64,000 bases of DNA from Burkholderia sp. OK233 (GCF_900230185.1 NZ_OCSR01000001.1:5208001-5272000), one strand, 5' to 3'. Shown: positions 51,680 to 61,600, counted from the first letter of the stretch. Translations and numbers: made by a program. Notes: generated by a model from the letters alone, not told the origin.

Positions 51680-52147
51680 GGTCAATGCGGACCTTCGTAG
51701 AGCTGTCGTGGCGACGGGTCGTCTGCCACGGCGTCGCCTTACTTCGGCGATTACAAATGGATAACGGCAAAGTGTTGAAAAGGTTGACAGTGTCAGCCAA
51801 TGTCAGTCAATTAGTCGGGTTTTAACCTGGACCGGTCATTGAAGCTGAACGCACTTCGCGGCATGACGGAGCCCATGGCGGGGCAATATGGCCGATAAAA
51901 CGGTCGATATTGCCGATTGGCCTGGCGTGCTGATGAGGACTGCTGCGCCCGGCAAGGGGCTGGATTTTAAACGCTTATTGAAGATCGCGAGACGAAGATT
52001 CGACATGGCGTCGACACCGTTCGATCGCGCACCGTTTTAAAGGCTGATGCGCTCCATCAAGATTTTCGCTTCAAGTGCCGTAATCGAGAGTAATAGCACG
52101 GCGGAATGTTGGGTTTCGCCGGGAATGGCGGCAATTGAAGGGGAACG
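51680..52147. other. Intergenic region upstream of mprF
   Basis: 468 bp between divergent genes. A tandem 10-bp repeat TGTCAGCCAA/TGTCAGTCAA lies at 51791-51810, preceded by GACAGTGTCA. The rest shows no gene, RNA or strong promoter by eye. No CTTAAGG-type box was found. Confidence 0.4.
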
Positions 52148-52282
52148 ATGATGGCAGATCAGGATTGGATGATGGCCGGTGTGTATCTGGTCGGGTTGGT
52201 GTCGATTGCACTTCTGATGAGTGCGCTGTCCGCGCGAGCGACCAAAGTGCAGCGCGCGGTTCCATCGCGTATCAGGGATTAA
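52148..52282 (+). CDS. Small single-pass membrane protein
   Basis: 44 residues: MMADQDWMMAGVYLVGLVSI then ALLMSALSARATKVQRAVPS and a short basic tail. One helix spans about residues 9-28. AAGGGGAACG precedes ATG 52148. No family is known; it stands alone before a thioesterase gene. The size and ribosome site make it plausible but unproven. Confidence 0.5.
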   Translation: MMADQDWMMAGVYLVGLVSIALLMSALSARATKVQRAVPSRIRD

Positions 52283-52460
52283 CGCACGGGCACGCTGCGG
52301 CAAACCGGGGCCAGGTCTGGGTCCGGTTACGAGCGGCAAGGGCTCTGCCCGTCCCGGCAATCCAGAGGTGGCCCTCCAGCGCCCTGATGCGGTTTGATGC
52401 TCTAATCGATGACGATGCATCGATTCCGAAGCACGCTTCCCTCAGGACAGGAGATACGGA

Positions 52461-53003
52461 TTGACGAACGAACAACAGCTCGAACGCTGGCTCGCGCGCG
52501 AGCAGGAAGTATTGGCGACGCTTAACGCGGGCCCGGGGCCCGGCGTCGCAAGCCCCGAACAGGTAGCGGGCAAGACCGGCCTCGAAGTCATGCAGGCGAT
52601 GATGAACGCGGAACTGCCCTACGCCGCAATTGCGCGCACGCTGGACTTTACGATCGTCGAAGTCAGTGCTGGGCAAGCGGTATTCCAGGGCACCCCGCTC
52701 GCGCAGCATCTGAATCCGCTGGGTACCGTGCACGGTGGCTGGATCGCCACCTTGCTCGATTCAGCGCTAGGCTGCTCGGTGCATACGATGATGCCGCCGG
52801 GCCGTGGCTACACCACCGCCGAACTGAGCGTGAATTACGTGAAAGCCGTGATGCCGCGCGTGCAACGCGTGCGCGCCGAAGGCAAGGTGATTCATTGCGG
52901 ACGGCAACTGGCCACGGCGGAAGCTCGCCTCGTCGGCCCCGACGGCACGCTCTACGCGCATGCCACGACGACCTGTCTGGTGTTCGAGATTCCGAGCCGG
53001 TAA
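52461..53003 (+). CDS. PaaI-family acyl-CoA thioesterase
   Basis: A 180-residue hotdog-fold protein. The signature NPLGTVHGGWIATLLDSALGCSVHTMMPPG is spread over about residues 88-117, with the catalytic Asp in the LLDSALG helix, then YTTAELSVNYVKAV. It hydrolyses aryl- or acyl-CoA thioesters. The start is a TTG with AGGAG 7 nt upstream. The substrate is unknown. Confidence 0.9.
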   Translation: MTNEQQLERWLAREQEVLATLNAGPGPGVASPEQVAGKTGLEVMQAMMNAELPYAAIARTLDFTIVEVSAGQAVFQGTPLAQHLNPLGTVHGGWIATLLDSALGCSVHTMMPPGRGYTTAELSVNYVKAVMPRVQRVRAEGKVIHCGRQLATAEARLVGPDGTLYAHATTTCLVFEIPSR

Positions 53004-53168
53004 ACGATACGGTCAAAACGTCCGGTTGCTCGCCACGTCGGTGACGTGGAGGCAGTCCGGCTATACGACGAACCAGCGGCCTGGCGGCTGGCGCTGCGCA
53101 TGCGCGCTGCCGCCCCGCCCCGCCTTGCCCTGCAGCGCCCGTGCTGACACCGGCGCCCGGTAAGGCGC

Positions 53169-53321
53169 TTACTGCGGACGGCGATGCGCTTCAGCGATCA
53201 CGGCGCAATTTTGCAGATGCAGGTTCAGCGCATGCAGAGCCAGTGCGCGGAGCTTGCCGAGCCACGTGTTGTTAGCGGCAGTAGCAGTGCGGACAGCAGC
53301 GGCGTTGGAAGCGGTGTTCAT
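53169..53321 (-). CDS. Small hypothetical protein with strong translation signals
   Basis: 50 residues beginning MNTASNAAAVRTATAANNTW, followed by a Leu/His-rich amphipathic helix (LRALALHALNLHLQN) and EAHRRPQ. AGGAG lies 7 nt before the ATG, and a promoter TTGCGG-N16-TATAAT lies 42 bp upstream. No family is recognised. The amphipathic helix suggests membrane or partner binding. Confidence 0.6.
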   Translation of the reverse strand: MNTASNAAAVRTATAANNTWLGKLRALALHALNLHLQNCAVIAEAHRRPQ

Positions 53322-53362
53322 GGTGGACTCCTGTATAGGGTTTATACCTAGGCAATAACCCG

Positions 53363-53390
53363 ATTATAGTCCTCTCGTGCCGCACCGCAA
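53363..53390 (-). promoter_or_regulatory. Sigma-70-type promoter for the small gene at 53169
   Basis: TTGCGG (53390-53385) and TATAAT (53368-53363) are spaced 16 bp on the minus strand. The -10 box matches the consensus fully. Confidence 0.6.
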
Positions 53391-53556
53391 CAAATATCAA
53401 TAATGTCGCCGGCATGTTGTGCGACGGTCACATCCGCGATCCTCGCAATCTCGAAAAGGGGCGGCATCAGGCGCTGCACTATTAACCATCCGCACCGTAC
53501 AGGTGCAATAATGTCGCCTTTGCCTGCGACCTTCCGCCGCAGATCGCCCGCCCCTC

Positions 53557-54954
53557 ATGACCGTCGTTCAGAAAGCCCTGATTGCGCCCCTTATCGTCGC
53601 ATGCGCGATGTTCATGGAAAGCGTCGACGCGAATGTGATCGTCACCGCCTTGCCGGTCATGGCGCGCGACTTCGGGCGCGATCCGGTCACGCTGAAAATC
53701 GCAGTGACGAGCTACGTGCTCGGTCTCGGCGTGTTTATCCCGGTGTGCGGCTGGCTTGCGGACCGCTTCGGTGCGCGCACGATTTTCCGCACCGCGATCG
53801 GCATCTTCGTGACCGGCTCGCTCCTGTGCGCCGCCTCGAACTCGCTGGCCACCTTCACCCTCGCCCGTTTCGTACAAGGCGTCGGCGGCGCGATGATGGT
53901 GCCGGTCGGGCGGATCATCATCTTTCGGGTGGTGCACAAGTCTGACTTCATCCGCGCGATGAACTATCTGAGCGTCCCGGCGCTGCTCGGACCGGCAGCC
54001 GGACCGCTGCTCGGCGGCTTCATCACCACCTATCTGCACTGGCGCCTGATCTTTTTCATCAATGTGCCGATCGGCATTCTCGGTATCTATCTGACCAACC
54101 GGTATATCGCCAACACGCGTGAACCGGATCCCGGACCGCTCGACTGGATCGGTTTTTTTCTGTCGGCGGCCGGCGCGGTGCTGCTTCTGCTCGGACTGTC
54201 GCTAGTCGGCGGCGAACTCATGTCGAATCGGGACGCGTTCGGCATGTGCGCGAGCGGCGCTGCTCTGCTTGTGGTCTACGTCGCGTACGCCCAGCGCGTC
54301 AAATTGCCGTTGCTCGATCTACGCTTCTTCAAGGTGCCGACTTTCCAGGCGAGCGTGCTCGGCGGCTCGCTGTTTCGCATCGGCCTCGGCGCATTGCCGT
54401 TTCTGCTGCCGCTGATGCTGCAGGAAGGGCACGGCATGAGCGCGTTCGAGTCCGGCCTGATTACCTGCGCGTCCGCGTTCGGCGGCATGTTCATGCGCAC
54501 GTTCGCCTCGCGCGTGTTGCATCGCTTCGGCTTCCGTTCGGTGCTGGTGGTCAACGCGGCGCTGTCAGGGATTGCGATCGCGGCGTGCGGCCTGTTTTTC
54601 CCCGGCACGCCGACCTGGATCATCTGGTTCGTCGTGTTGCTCGGCGGCTTCTTCCCCGCACTGCAATTCACGAGTCTCAACTCCCTGACTTACGCGGAAA
54701 TCGCCAGCCGCGACGTGGGGCGCGCGACGAGTCTCGGCAGCGTCGTCCAGCAGATGTCGCTTGGCCTGGGCGTGACGGTGGGCGGTATCGTGCTGCAGAT
54801 TTCGCGCGTGCTGCACGGACATCCGGGCATCATGTGGTCGGATTTCTGGCCCGCGTTTCTGGTGGTGGGCCTGTGCTCGTTCGCTTCGATTCCGGTCACG
54901 CTGCGCATGCCGCATCGTGCGGGTGAAGAGATTTCGCGAGGCGGTCGAGGATAA
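53557..54954 (+). CDS. MFS multidrug efflux transporter (DHA2-like)
   Basis: A 465-residue transporter with about 12-14 helices. Motif A-like GWLADRFGARTIFRT, motif C-like ALLGPAAGPLLGGFITTYLHWR and FINVPIGILGIYL are characteristic of EmrB/QacA-type pumps. It would export toxic compounds with protons. No adaptor gene adjoins it. It is divergent from the 50-residue gene; the ATG at 53557 has a weak ribosome site. Confidence 0.9.
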   Translation: MTVVQKALIAPLIVACAMFMESVDANVIVTALPVMARDFGRDPVTLKIAVTSYVLGLGVFIPVCGWLADRFGARTIFRTAIGIFVTGSLLCAASNSLATFTLARFVQGVGGAMMVPVGRIIIFRVVHKSDFIRAMNYLSVPALLGPAAGPLLGGFITTYLHWRLIFFINVPIGILGIYLTNRYIANTREPDPGPLDWIGFFLSAAGAVLLLLGLSLVGGELMSNRDAFGMCASGAALLVVYVAYAQRVKLPLLDLRFFKVPTFQASVLGGSLFRIGLGALPFLLPLMLQEGHGMSAFESGLITCASAFGGMFMRTFASRVLHRFGFRSVLVVNAALSGIAIAACGLFFPGTPTWIIWFVVLLGGFFPALQFTSLNSLTYAEIASRDVGRATSLGSVVQQMSLGLGVTVGGIVLQISRVLHGHPGIMWSDFWPAFLVVGLCSFASIPVTLRMPHRAGEEISRGGRG

Positions 54955-55027
54955 CGTCTCGCCGCCTCAGGCCTTTTTCCGGATCACGCTGACCTCACCG
55001 TTGCGTTCGAGGATTGCGGCGGCAACG

Positions 55028-57010
55028 TTATCCATCGAGCGCGGGACGGTGTTGCCGGCGCCGCGCTTCCGCCTGCTCCAGCAACGCTTCGAATAGCGCG
55101 AGTTCCACCGGCTTGACGAGATGGGTGTCAAATCCAGCCGATCGCGTACGTTCGCGATCGCTTGCGTGACCGAAGCCGGTCATGGCGGCGAACACCGTGT
55201 CGGCCAGCGCCGGCATCGCGCGTAACGCCTCAAGCGTCGCGTAACCGTCCATTTTTGGCATCGCAAGGTCGATCAACGCAAGGTGGGGCGCGAGGCGCGG
55301 CGCGACAGCGAGCGCCTGAGGACCGTCGTAGGCAATGCGGACTTCGTGGCCTTTGAGTTCGAGCAGCATGGCGAGGCTGTCGGCAGAATCGCGATTGTCG
55401 TCCACCAGCAGAATTCGCAGCGGAGACACCGCGTTTCCCGCAACACCGGCCTGATCAGCCTGCTCTGCGGGGAGCGCCTCGGCAAACGGCAAACTGAGCG
55501 TGAACGAACTGCCGCACCCCGCTCCCTCGCTGCTCGCGATGATGCTTCCACCATGCAATTCGACCAGCGATTTGCACAATGTGAGGCCGATGCCGAGGCC
55601 ACCTTCGCCGAGGCTCTGCCCTTCCTTCTCCTGCGCGAACAACTCGAAGATCGCATCGAGCGAACGTACGGGAATCCCGCGGCCATGGTCACGCACTTCC
55701 AGCACCGCCATGTCATGATCGACGCGCCCGAAAATCTCGATGCGGCTGCCGGACGGTGAAAACTTCGACGCGTTATGCAGCAGGTTTTGCAGCACCTGCA
55801 CGAGCCGCGTCGTGTCACCGAGGACGATCAGCGGCTCGACCGGCATACGCGTCCCCACGCTCTGCTCCCGCGCATCGGTAAACGGCCGTGCCGCTTCGGT
55901 CGCACGCGCCACCACTTCGGCCAGATCGACGCGCGCGAGGCGCAACTCGACCTTGTCCGACATGATGCGGCCGACGTCGAGCAGATCGTCGACGAGACGC
56001 GTGAGGTGCGTGACCTGGCGGTCGATCAGATCGCGCGAGCGCGCCAGCGTTGGACTCACACCCGCTTCGAGTTGCATCACGCCGATCGCGTTACGCACCG
56101 GCGCAAGCGGATTGCGCAACTCGTGGGCGAGGGTCGCGAGAAACTTGCGCATGCGCTCGCCGGAGCGCGCCAGTTCTTCGCGTTCACGGCGCTCGGTCAG
56201 ATCGCGCGTGACTTTGGCGAAACCACGCAACCGGTTCGATTCGTCATACACAGCGGTGATGTTGACATTGGCCCAGAAGGTCGTGCCGTCCTTGCGCACG
56301 CGCCAGCCCTCGTCTTCGACCTGGCCGAGCTGCCGCGCGATCGCCAGTTCGCGCGCGGGCTTGCCGGCCGCTGCTTCTTCGCGCGTGTAGAAGTTCGAGA
56401 AATGCTGACCGAGGATTTCGTCGCGCGTATAGCCTTTGATGCGCGCGGCGCCTGCGTTCCAGCTCACCACATAGCCGTCCGGATCGAGCATGAAAATCGC
56501 GTAGTCTTTCACGTTGTCGACCAGCAGACGGAAGCGCTCCTCGCTCTGCCGCAACGCTTCCACAAACGCGCGCTGGGTGGTCAGATCGCGGGTAATCTTG
56601 GCAAAGCCGGTCAGCACACCCGACTCGTTGCGCACCGCCGTGATGACCACGTTGCACCAGAAGGTCGTACCGTCTTTGCGAACCCGCCAGCCTTCGTCCT
56701 CGAAGCGGCCAGTCAGCGCTGCCTGCTGCAACTCGTAAGCGGGCCAGCCGCGCGCCACGGCTTCGGCAGGGTAGAAACGCGAGAAGTGCTCGCCGATGAT
56801 TTCGTGCGCCGCGTAGCCCTTCAGTTTTTGCGCGCCGGCATTCCAGCTGACGATACGCCCGGTCGGATCCAGCAGGAAAATTGCGTAGTCTTCGATTGAT
56901 TGGACCAGCGCCCAGTAGTCGACCTCGGCAGGCGCGTTCGCGTGGAGCACACGCGGCTCGTCAGCGGTCTCGCCGTTGTCGCCTGCGGGGTGGGCGTCAG
57001 TCTTGTTCAT
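55028..57010 (-). CDS. PAS-PAS hybrid histidine kinase with receiver domain
   Basis: A 660-residue soluble kinase. Two closely related PAS/PAC units span about 30-150 and 155-280, each with GYVVSWNAGA-like and EDEGWRVRKDGTTFW motifs, suggesting internal duplication. HisKA has TLAHELRNPLAPVRNAI. The ATPase has NLLHNASKFSP, VRDHGRGIPV and GLGIGLTLC. The C-terminal receiver has VDDNRDSADSL and the phospho-Asp in LIDLAMPKMDG. No transmembrane helices are seen, so it senses an internal signal, possibly light or redox through PAS. No partner regulator is adjacent. Confidence 0.93.
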   Translation of the reverse strand: MNKTDAHPAGDNGETADEPRVLHANAPAEVDYWALVQSIEDYAIFLLDPTGRIVSWNAGAQKLKGYAAHEIIGEHFSRFYPAEAVARGWPAYELQQAALTGRFEDEGWRVRKDGTTFWCNVVITAVRNESGVLTGFAKITRDLTTQRAFVEALRQSEERFRLLVDNVKDYAIFMLDPDGYVVSWNAGAARIKGYTRDEILGQHFSNFYTREEAAAGKPARELAIARQLGQVEDEGWRVRKDGTTFWANVNITAVYDESNRLRGFAKVTRDLTERREREELARSGERMRKFLATLAHELRNPLAPVRNAIGVMQLEAGVSPTLARSRDLIDRQVTHLTRLVDDLLDVGRIMSDKVELRLARVDLAEVVARATEAARPFTDAREQSVGTRMPVEPLIVLGDTTRLVQVLQNLLHNASKFSPSGSRIEIFGRVDHDMAVLEVRDHGRGIPVRSLDAIFELFAQEKEGQSLGEGGLGIGLTLCKSLVELHGGSIIASSEGAGCGSSFTLSLPFAEALPAEQADQAGVAGNAVSPLRILLVDDNRDSADSLAMLLELKGHEVRIAYDGPQALAVAPRLAPHLALIDLAMPKMDGYATLEALRAMPALADTVFAAMTGFGHASDRERTRSAGFDTHLVKPVELALFEALLEQAEARRRQHRPALDG

Positions 57011-57130
57011 GGTGAGAAGCGTCTATTGGTATGTTCAGGCAGCATACACCGGCTCACTTCCGTGTTTCGCTTATTGCCCAACGTCACCAGGCTGAATCAG
57101 ACGACGACCACGCCGCAGAAACCCCGACCC

Positions 57131-58693
57131 TCAATGCCCCCCGGCGCCAGCCGCCGCTGCCGCGCTCGCCTTGTCCGGCTTCGTCAACCAGATCAACGGA
57201 ATGATCACCACGAAAATCACGGCTGAAAGCCAGAAAATATCGTTCAGGCCGAGCATCGCAGCCTGTGCGTTCATCGACTGTTCGAAGAACGCCATCGCCT
57301 GAGAAGCGCTTCCGCCCAGCGACGCTTGCGCGGCGTCCAGAGCAGAAGTGAACGTCGGATTGTTCACACTTGTTTGCTCGGCCAGCCTCGCATGATGCAG
57401 GATCGTGCGGTCATTCCAACCCGTAGTAGCAAGTGACGTTCCCGCCGCTCCCGCAAACACCCGCGCGAAGTTCGATAATCCCGCGGCGGCCGGAATCTTG
57501 TCGGGGGTGAGGCCGGAAAGGATGATCGCCGTCAGCGGCACAAAGAACAATGCAGTCGGAATACCTTGCAGCAGAGTCGGCAAAACCAGGGTCCACGTAT
57601 CCACGCCCGTCGTGTAATGCGAGCGCATGAAAAACACGCCGGCAAACCCGAGAAACGCCAACGTTGCCAACACTCGCGCATCCGACTTCGGCATGATCTT
57701 CGCCATCACCGGCGCAAGAAGCACGGCAAAGATGCCAAGCGGTGCGGTAGCCAGACCGGCGTCCACCGACCGGTAGCTCAGATACTCCTGCATCCACTGC
57801 GGCAACAGGACAAGGTTGGAGAAGAACACCGCGTACGCCACCGAAATCGCAATCGTGCCGCCCAGAAAATTACGTCCTCCGAACAATCGCAGGTCGATGA
57901 TCGGATTCTTCTCGGTCAACTCCCAGATCAGAAAGAACACAAAGCTGATCGCCGCGAATACGGTCAGCGCGACAATCACGGGCGAGTTGAACCAGTCGAG
58001 GTCCTTGCCCTTGTCGAGCATGATCTGTAGCGAGCCCACCCATGCGATCAGCGAGAGCAGCCCTACCTTGTCGATCGGCAAGCGCTTCGTCGGCGTTTCG
58101 CGTGTGCGGTAAATCGCCCACGTCACGCCTGCTGCAAAGATGCCTACCGGAATGTTGATGTAGAAGATCCATGACCATGAGTAGCTATCGGTAATCCAGC
58201 CGCCGAGCGCCGGGCCGGCGATGGGGCCGACCGTCGCTGTCATCGCCCACAACGCCAAAGCGTGCGAGCTCTTTTCCCGCGGATACGAGCCAAGCAGAAT
58301 CGCTTGCGACAGTGGAATCAACGGCCCCGCCACCGCACCCTGGACGATCCGCGCAGCGAGCAGTACCGGCAGAGTCGGCGCAATGCCGCATGCCCATGAC
58401 GAGAGTACGAACAACAGAATTGCCCACACGAACAGTTTGATTTGCCCGACGCGCTGCGTGAGCCAGCCCGTCAAAGGAATCGCGATCGCGTTGGCCGCGG
58501 CGAACAACGTAATCACCCACGTCCCCTCGTCCACCGACACACCAAGATTGCCCGCAATGGTCGGAATCGCGACGTTCGCGATCGACGAATCAAGCACGTT
58601 CATAAACGTGGCCAGCGCCACGGCAAGCGTCGCCAGCACGAGCTTGCCGCCGGTCAGAGGCGGGAGCGTGGCGGAATTGGGCGAACCATTCAT
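57131..58693 (-). CDS. emrB: DHA2-family efflux transporter EmrB
   Basis: A 520-residue, 14-helix MFS pump. Motifs FMNVLDSSIANVAIPTIAGNLG, GWLTQRVGQ and ATVGPIAGPALGGWITDSYSWSWIFYINIP identify EmrB. With EmrA and the NodT channel it forms a tripartite pump for hydrophobic toxins or organic acids. It is the last gene of the operon. A palindrome CTGACTTGTCAG lies 28 bp upstream. Confidence 0.94.
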   Translation of the reverse strand: MNGSPNSATLPPLTGGKLVLATLAVALATFMNVLDSSIANVAIPTIAGNLGVSVDEGTWVITLFAAANAIAIPLTGWLTQRVGQIKLFVWAILLFVLSSWACGIAPTLPVLLAARIVQGAVAGPLIPLSQAILLGSYPREKSSHALALWAMTATVGPIAGPALGGWITDSYSWSWIFYINIPVGIFAAGVTWAIYRTRETPTKRLPIDKVGLLSLIAWVGSLQIMLDKGKDLDWFNSPVIVALTVFAAISFVFFLIWELTEKNPIIDLRLFGGRNFLGGTIAISVAYAVFFSNLVLLPQWMQEYLSYRSVDAGLATAPLGIFAVLLAPVMAKIMPKSDARVLATLAFLGFAGVFFMRSHYTTGVDTWTLVLPTLLQGIPTALFFVPLTAIILSGLTPDKIPAAAGLSNFARVFAGAAGTSLATTGWNDRTILHHARLAEQTSVNNPTFTSALDAAQASLGGSASQAMAFFEQSMNAQAAMLGLNDIFWLSAVIFVVIIPLIWLTKPDKASAAAAAGAGGH

Positions 58694-58720
58694 TTCATCA
58701 CCTATGGAAGAAGGCTAATG

Positions 58721-58734
58721 TCTGACTTGTCAGC
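58721..58734. promoter_or_regulatory. MarR-type operator before emrB
   Basis: TCTGACTTGTCAGC contains the palindrome CTGAC-TT-GTCAG. It matches the sites before nodT and the MarR gene. It lies in the emrA-emrB gap, so it may give separate control of emrB. Confidence 0.55.
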
Positions 58735-58772
58735 TAATTGGTTAAAAAAACGGGTGTCGGGAGATCGCCCGT

Positions 58773-60014
58773 TCAACCTGCTATCCGTGCTGCGTTCTTT
58801 TGTGTCGCGCTTGCCGCTACAGCACGTGCCACGGGCATGTTCTGCGCGATGATCCTGGCGATTTCGGCATCGGCGTCAGCGCCGTACTGGGCGAACACGT
58901 CCGTGCGATAAGTGGTGTTGATCGCCGCGCCCAGTTGGGTGCCCGACTCGTCGCGCGTTTCGACATCGACTTGCATCGACAGACCGATCCGCAGCGGATG
59001 AGCGTTCAGTTCGTTCTGGTCGAGCTCGATTCGCGCCGGGAGGCGCTGTACGACCTTGATCCAGTTGCCGGTCGCATTCTGCGCGGGCAACACGGCGAAT
59101 GCGGCCCCCGTGCCCGCGGAAAAACCCACTACATGGCCGTGATATTTGACGCTCGACCCATACACATCGGCTGACAGCGTGACCGGCTGGCCGATGCGCA
59201 TGTGCTTCAATTGGCCTTCCTTGAAGTTCGCGTCCACCCACACGCCGTCGAGCGGCACGATCGCCATCAACGGTGTGCCCGGTGAAACGCGTTGACCAAC
59301 CTGTACCGAGCGGCGTGCCACATAGCCCGTAACCGGCGCGGGCAACGTGTTGCGCGCGTAACTTAGGTACGCGTCGCGCACTTTCGAGGCGGCGGCCTGC
59401 ACGTTCGGATGCTGTTCGACCGACGTGCGGTCGGTCAACGCGTGGTTGGCTGCGGCCTGCTGGCGAGCGGCGTCGAGCGCGGCTTGTGCGGAGCTGACGG
59501 CGTCGCGCGCATGGGCGATGTCTTCGCCGGATACCGCACCCGTTTCTGCCACGGCCTGGCGGCGCTTGAGGTCGTCTTCGGCGCGCGCGAGATCGGATTG
59601 ACGTTGCGCGACGGTCGCGGCGTAGAAATCGTTGTTCACGTAGAGGCCGCTGACCTGTCTGACGGTCTGGCCGAGTGTCGCTTCGGCGTTCGACAGCGCG
59701 ACTTTCGCGTCGGCGTTATCGAGCGTCACGACCGGTGCGCCCTGCTTGACGATCTGCGTGTCGTCGGCGTTCACCGCCACCACGGTGCCGCTCACTTGCG
59801 GCGTCAGCTGGACGAGATTGCCGTTGACGTACGCATCGTCGGTCGACTGATGGTACTGGCCGTTCGTGATGTAGTAGGCGCCGTAGCCCGCGCCGACCAA
59901 CACGACTGTGGCGGCCAGCAAGGTGAGCAGCAGCTTGCGCTTCGCGGGCGCCCGCACTTGCTGGGGTTGGTCCGCGTCCGCCGTCTCGCGGTTGGAGGTG
60001 ATCGTATCGCTCAT
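58773..60014 (-). CDS. emrA: HlyD-family membrane fusion protein EmrA
   Basis: A 413-residue adaptor with one N-terminal helix (LLLTLLAATVVLVGAGYGAYY). The lipoyl-like part has TDDAYVNGNLVQLTPQVSGTV, a long coiled coil spans about 90-200, and the second lipoyl half has LPAPVTGYVARRSVQVGQRV. It links EmrB with the outer-membrane channel. It is 42 bp after nodT and 79 bp before emrB. Confidence 0.93.
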   Translation of the reverse strand: MSDTITSNRETADADQPQQVRAPAKRKLLLTLLAATVVLVGAGYGAYYITNGQYHQSTDDAYVNGNLVQLTPQVSGTVVAVNADDTQIVKQGAPVVTLDNADAKVALSNAEATLGQTVRQVSGLYVNNDFYAATVAQRQSDLARAEDDLKRRQAVAETGAVSGEDIAHARDAVSSAQAALDAARQQAAANHALTDRTSVEQHPNVQAAASKVRDAYLSYARNTLPAPVTGYVARRSVQVGQRVSPGTPLMAIVPLDGVWVDANFKEGQLKHMRIGQPVTLSADVYGSSVKYHGHVVGFSAGTGAAFAVLPAQNATGNWIKVVQRLPARIELDQNELNAHPLRIGLSMQVDVETRDESGTQLGAAINTTYRTDVFAQYGADADAEIARIIAQNMPVARAVAASATQKNAARIAG

Positions 60015-60056
60015 TTTGTGGGTCCTGACAGAAAGTGAAAGCGTCGCGATAGCGTC

Positions 60057-61598
60057 TTAGCGGGTGGCGACGACGGGGTTGGTTTGTACTGCCGAAGTGG
60101 CCGAAGTTGCCGAGGTTGCCGGCGCGGCCACGCTGCCCTGTGCGCTCGAATCGGCGCTGTCGGTATAGCCACCGCCAAGTGCAGCAGCCAGCGCAATCTG
60201 CTGATCGCGGCGGTTCATCTTCAGATTCGCGACCTGCTGGTCGGCAGCGAGCGCCGTGGTGTCGGCATTCAGTACCGTTAGCTGATTCGCGAGACCGGCC
60301 TTGTACTGCGTGAGCGCCAATTGATCGGCACCGCGGGCGGCTTCCTGGGCGGCTTGGGCATCGCCGAGTTGCTCGTCGGTCGAGCGGATTTGCGCGAGTT
60401 GCGTCGCGACTTCCGAGAGCGCGGTGACGAGCGTCTGGTTATACGTCGCGACGGCGTAGTCGAAGTCGGCATACCGGCCCTTCAGTTGCGCGCGCAACTG
60501 ACCGCCGTCGAAAATCGGCAGATGGATCGCGGGGCCCGCCGATGCCGTGCGGCTCGCTGCGCTCAGGAAGCGTCCGAAGCCAAACGCGTCGAGACCGATA
60601 GCGGCGCTCAGGTTGATGTCGGGATAGAACTCGGCCTTGGCTTCCTTCACGTCATGCGTGAGCGCGTCGACGCGCCATCTGGCGGCGACCAGGTCCGGGC
60701 GGCGGCTCACCAGGTCGGCAGGCAGGTTGTCCGGCAGACTTACTTCGTCGCCGATCCCGAGCGTTGGGCGCGCAATCGTGAGGCCCCGGTCCGGGCCGGC
60801 GCCAAGCAAGGCGGCCAGTTGATAACGGGTGGCGAGGATGTTGCCGTCGAGCGACGCCAACGTAGCGCGACTCGTGGCGAGGTTTGCTTGCGCCGTCTTG
60901 CGCTCGACCTGGGTATCGAGGCCTGTTGCGATGCGGCCGGCGGTGATGCGGTCGATCTGCTCGCGTTGCGTGATCTCCTGCTGCGCGATGTCGCGTAATG
61001 CGTGCAGACGGGCGAGCTGGTTATAGGCACGTGCCGTTGCGGACGTCAGCGATAACCTGACGACTTCGGCATCCGCCTCGCTCGCCTGCAGTTGAGACAG
61101 CGAGGCCTTGAGTGCTTCGCGATTCTTGCCCCACAAGTCGAGATCGTAGGAAGCAGATAACAGACCTTGGTTCTCCGATTGCCATGAACCGCCGTACGGC
61201 GGCGGCACCAGCGCCGTGCCCGAATACTGCTGGCGCGTGAACGAATACGTGGCGCCGACTTGCGGCATCGTGCTGGCCTTCGCCGTCTCGCTATACGCAG
61301 CGGCTGCGGCAACGCGTGCCCGGGCCTGTTCAATCGACGGATTGCCCTTCAGCGCTTCCACAAGCAAGGCCTTCAGTTGCGCGTCGCCAAACTGATCGGC
61401 CCAGTCGGCGGCGGGCCAATGGCCGTGATCCGCGGGGAAGCTTTGTTGAGTCGCGTAGGTCTGCGGCTGTGCGATCTGTTTGTCGCTCGAGATGCCAGCG
61501 TAGTTCGCGCAAGCCGACAGCACGGCCGCGAAAATCACCGTCACGCCCGCCTTCGCGATGCGTGACCTGGCTGCCTGCCTATTTAGCTGCAATATCAT
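60057..61598 (-). CDS. NodT/OprM-family outer-membrane efflux lipoprotein
   Basis: A 513-residue protein with a lipoprotein signal (VTVIFAAVLSAC) and two OEP repeats, with LPADLVSRRPDLVAARW typical of NodT. It forms the outer-membrane exit duct for EmrAB. The ATG at 61598 is adjacent to the palindrome at 61601-61614, so a bound repressor would cover the ribosome-site region in DNA. The C terminus carries an Ala/Thr/Ser-rich tail. Confidence 0.93.
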   Translation of the reverse strand: MILQLNRQAARSRIAKAGVTVIFAAVLSACANYAGISSDKQIAQPQTYATQQSFPADHGHWPAADWADQFGDAQLKALLVEALKGNPSIEQARARVAAAAAYSETAKASTMPQVGATYSFTRQQYSGTALVPPPYGGSWQSENQGLLSASYDLDLWGKNREALKASLSQLQASEADAEVVRLSLTSATARAYNQLARLHALRDIAQQEITQREQIDRITAGRIATGLDTQVERKTAQANLATSRATLASLDGNILATRYQLAALLGAGPDRGLTIARPTLGIGDEVSLPDNLPADLVSRRPDLVAARWRVDALTHDVKEAKAEFYPDINLSAAIGLDAFGFGRFLSAASRTASAGPAIHLPIFDGGQLRAQLKGRYADFDYAVATYNQTLVTALSEVATQLAQIRSTDEQLGDAQAAQEAARGADQLALTQYKAGLANQLTVLNADTTALAADQQVANLKMNRRDQQIALAAALGGGYTDSADSSAQGSVAAPATSATSATSAVQTNPVVATR

Positions 61599-61600
61599 TT

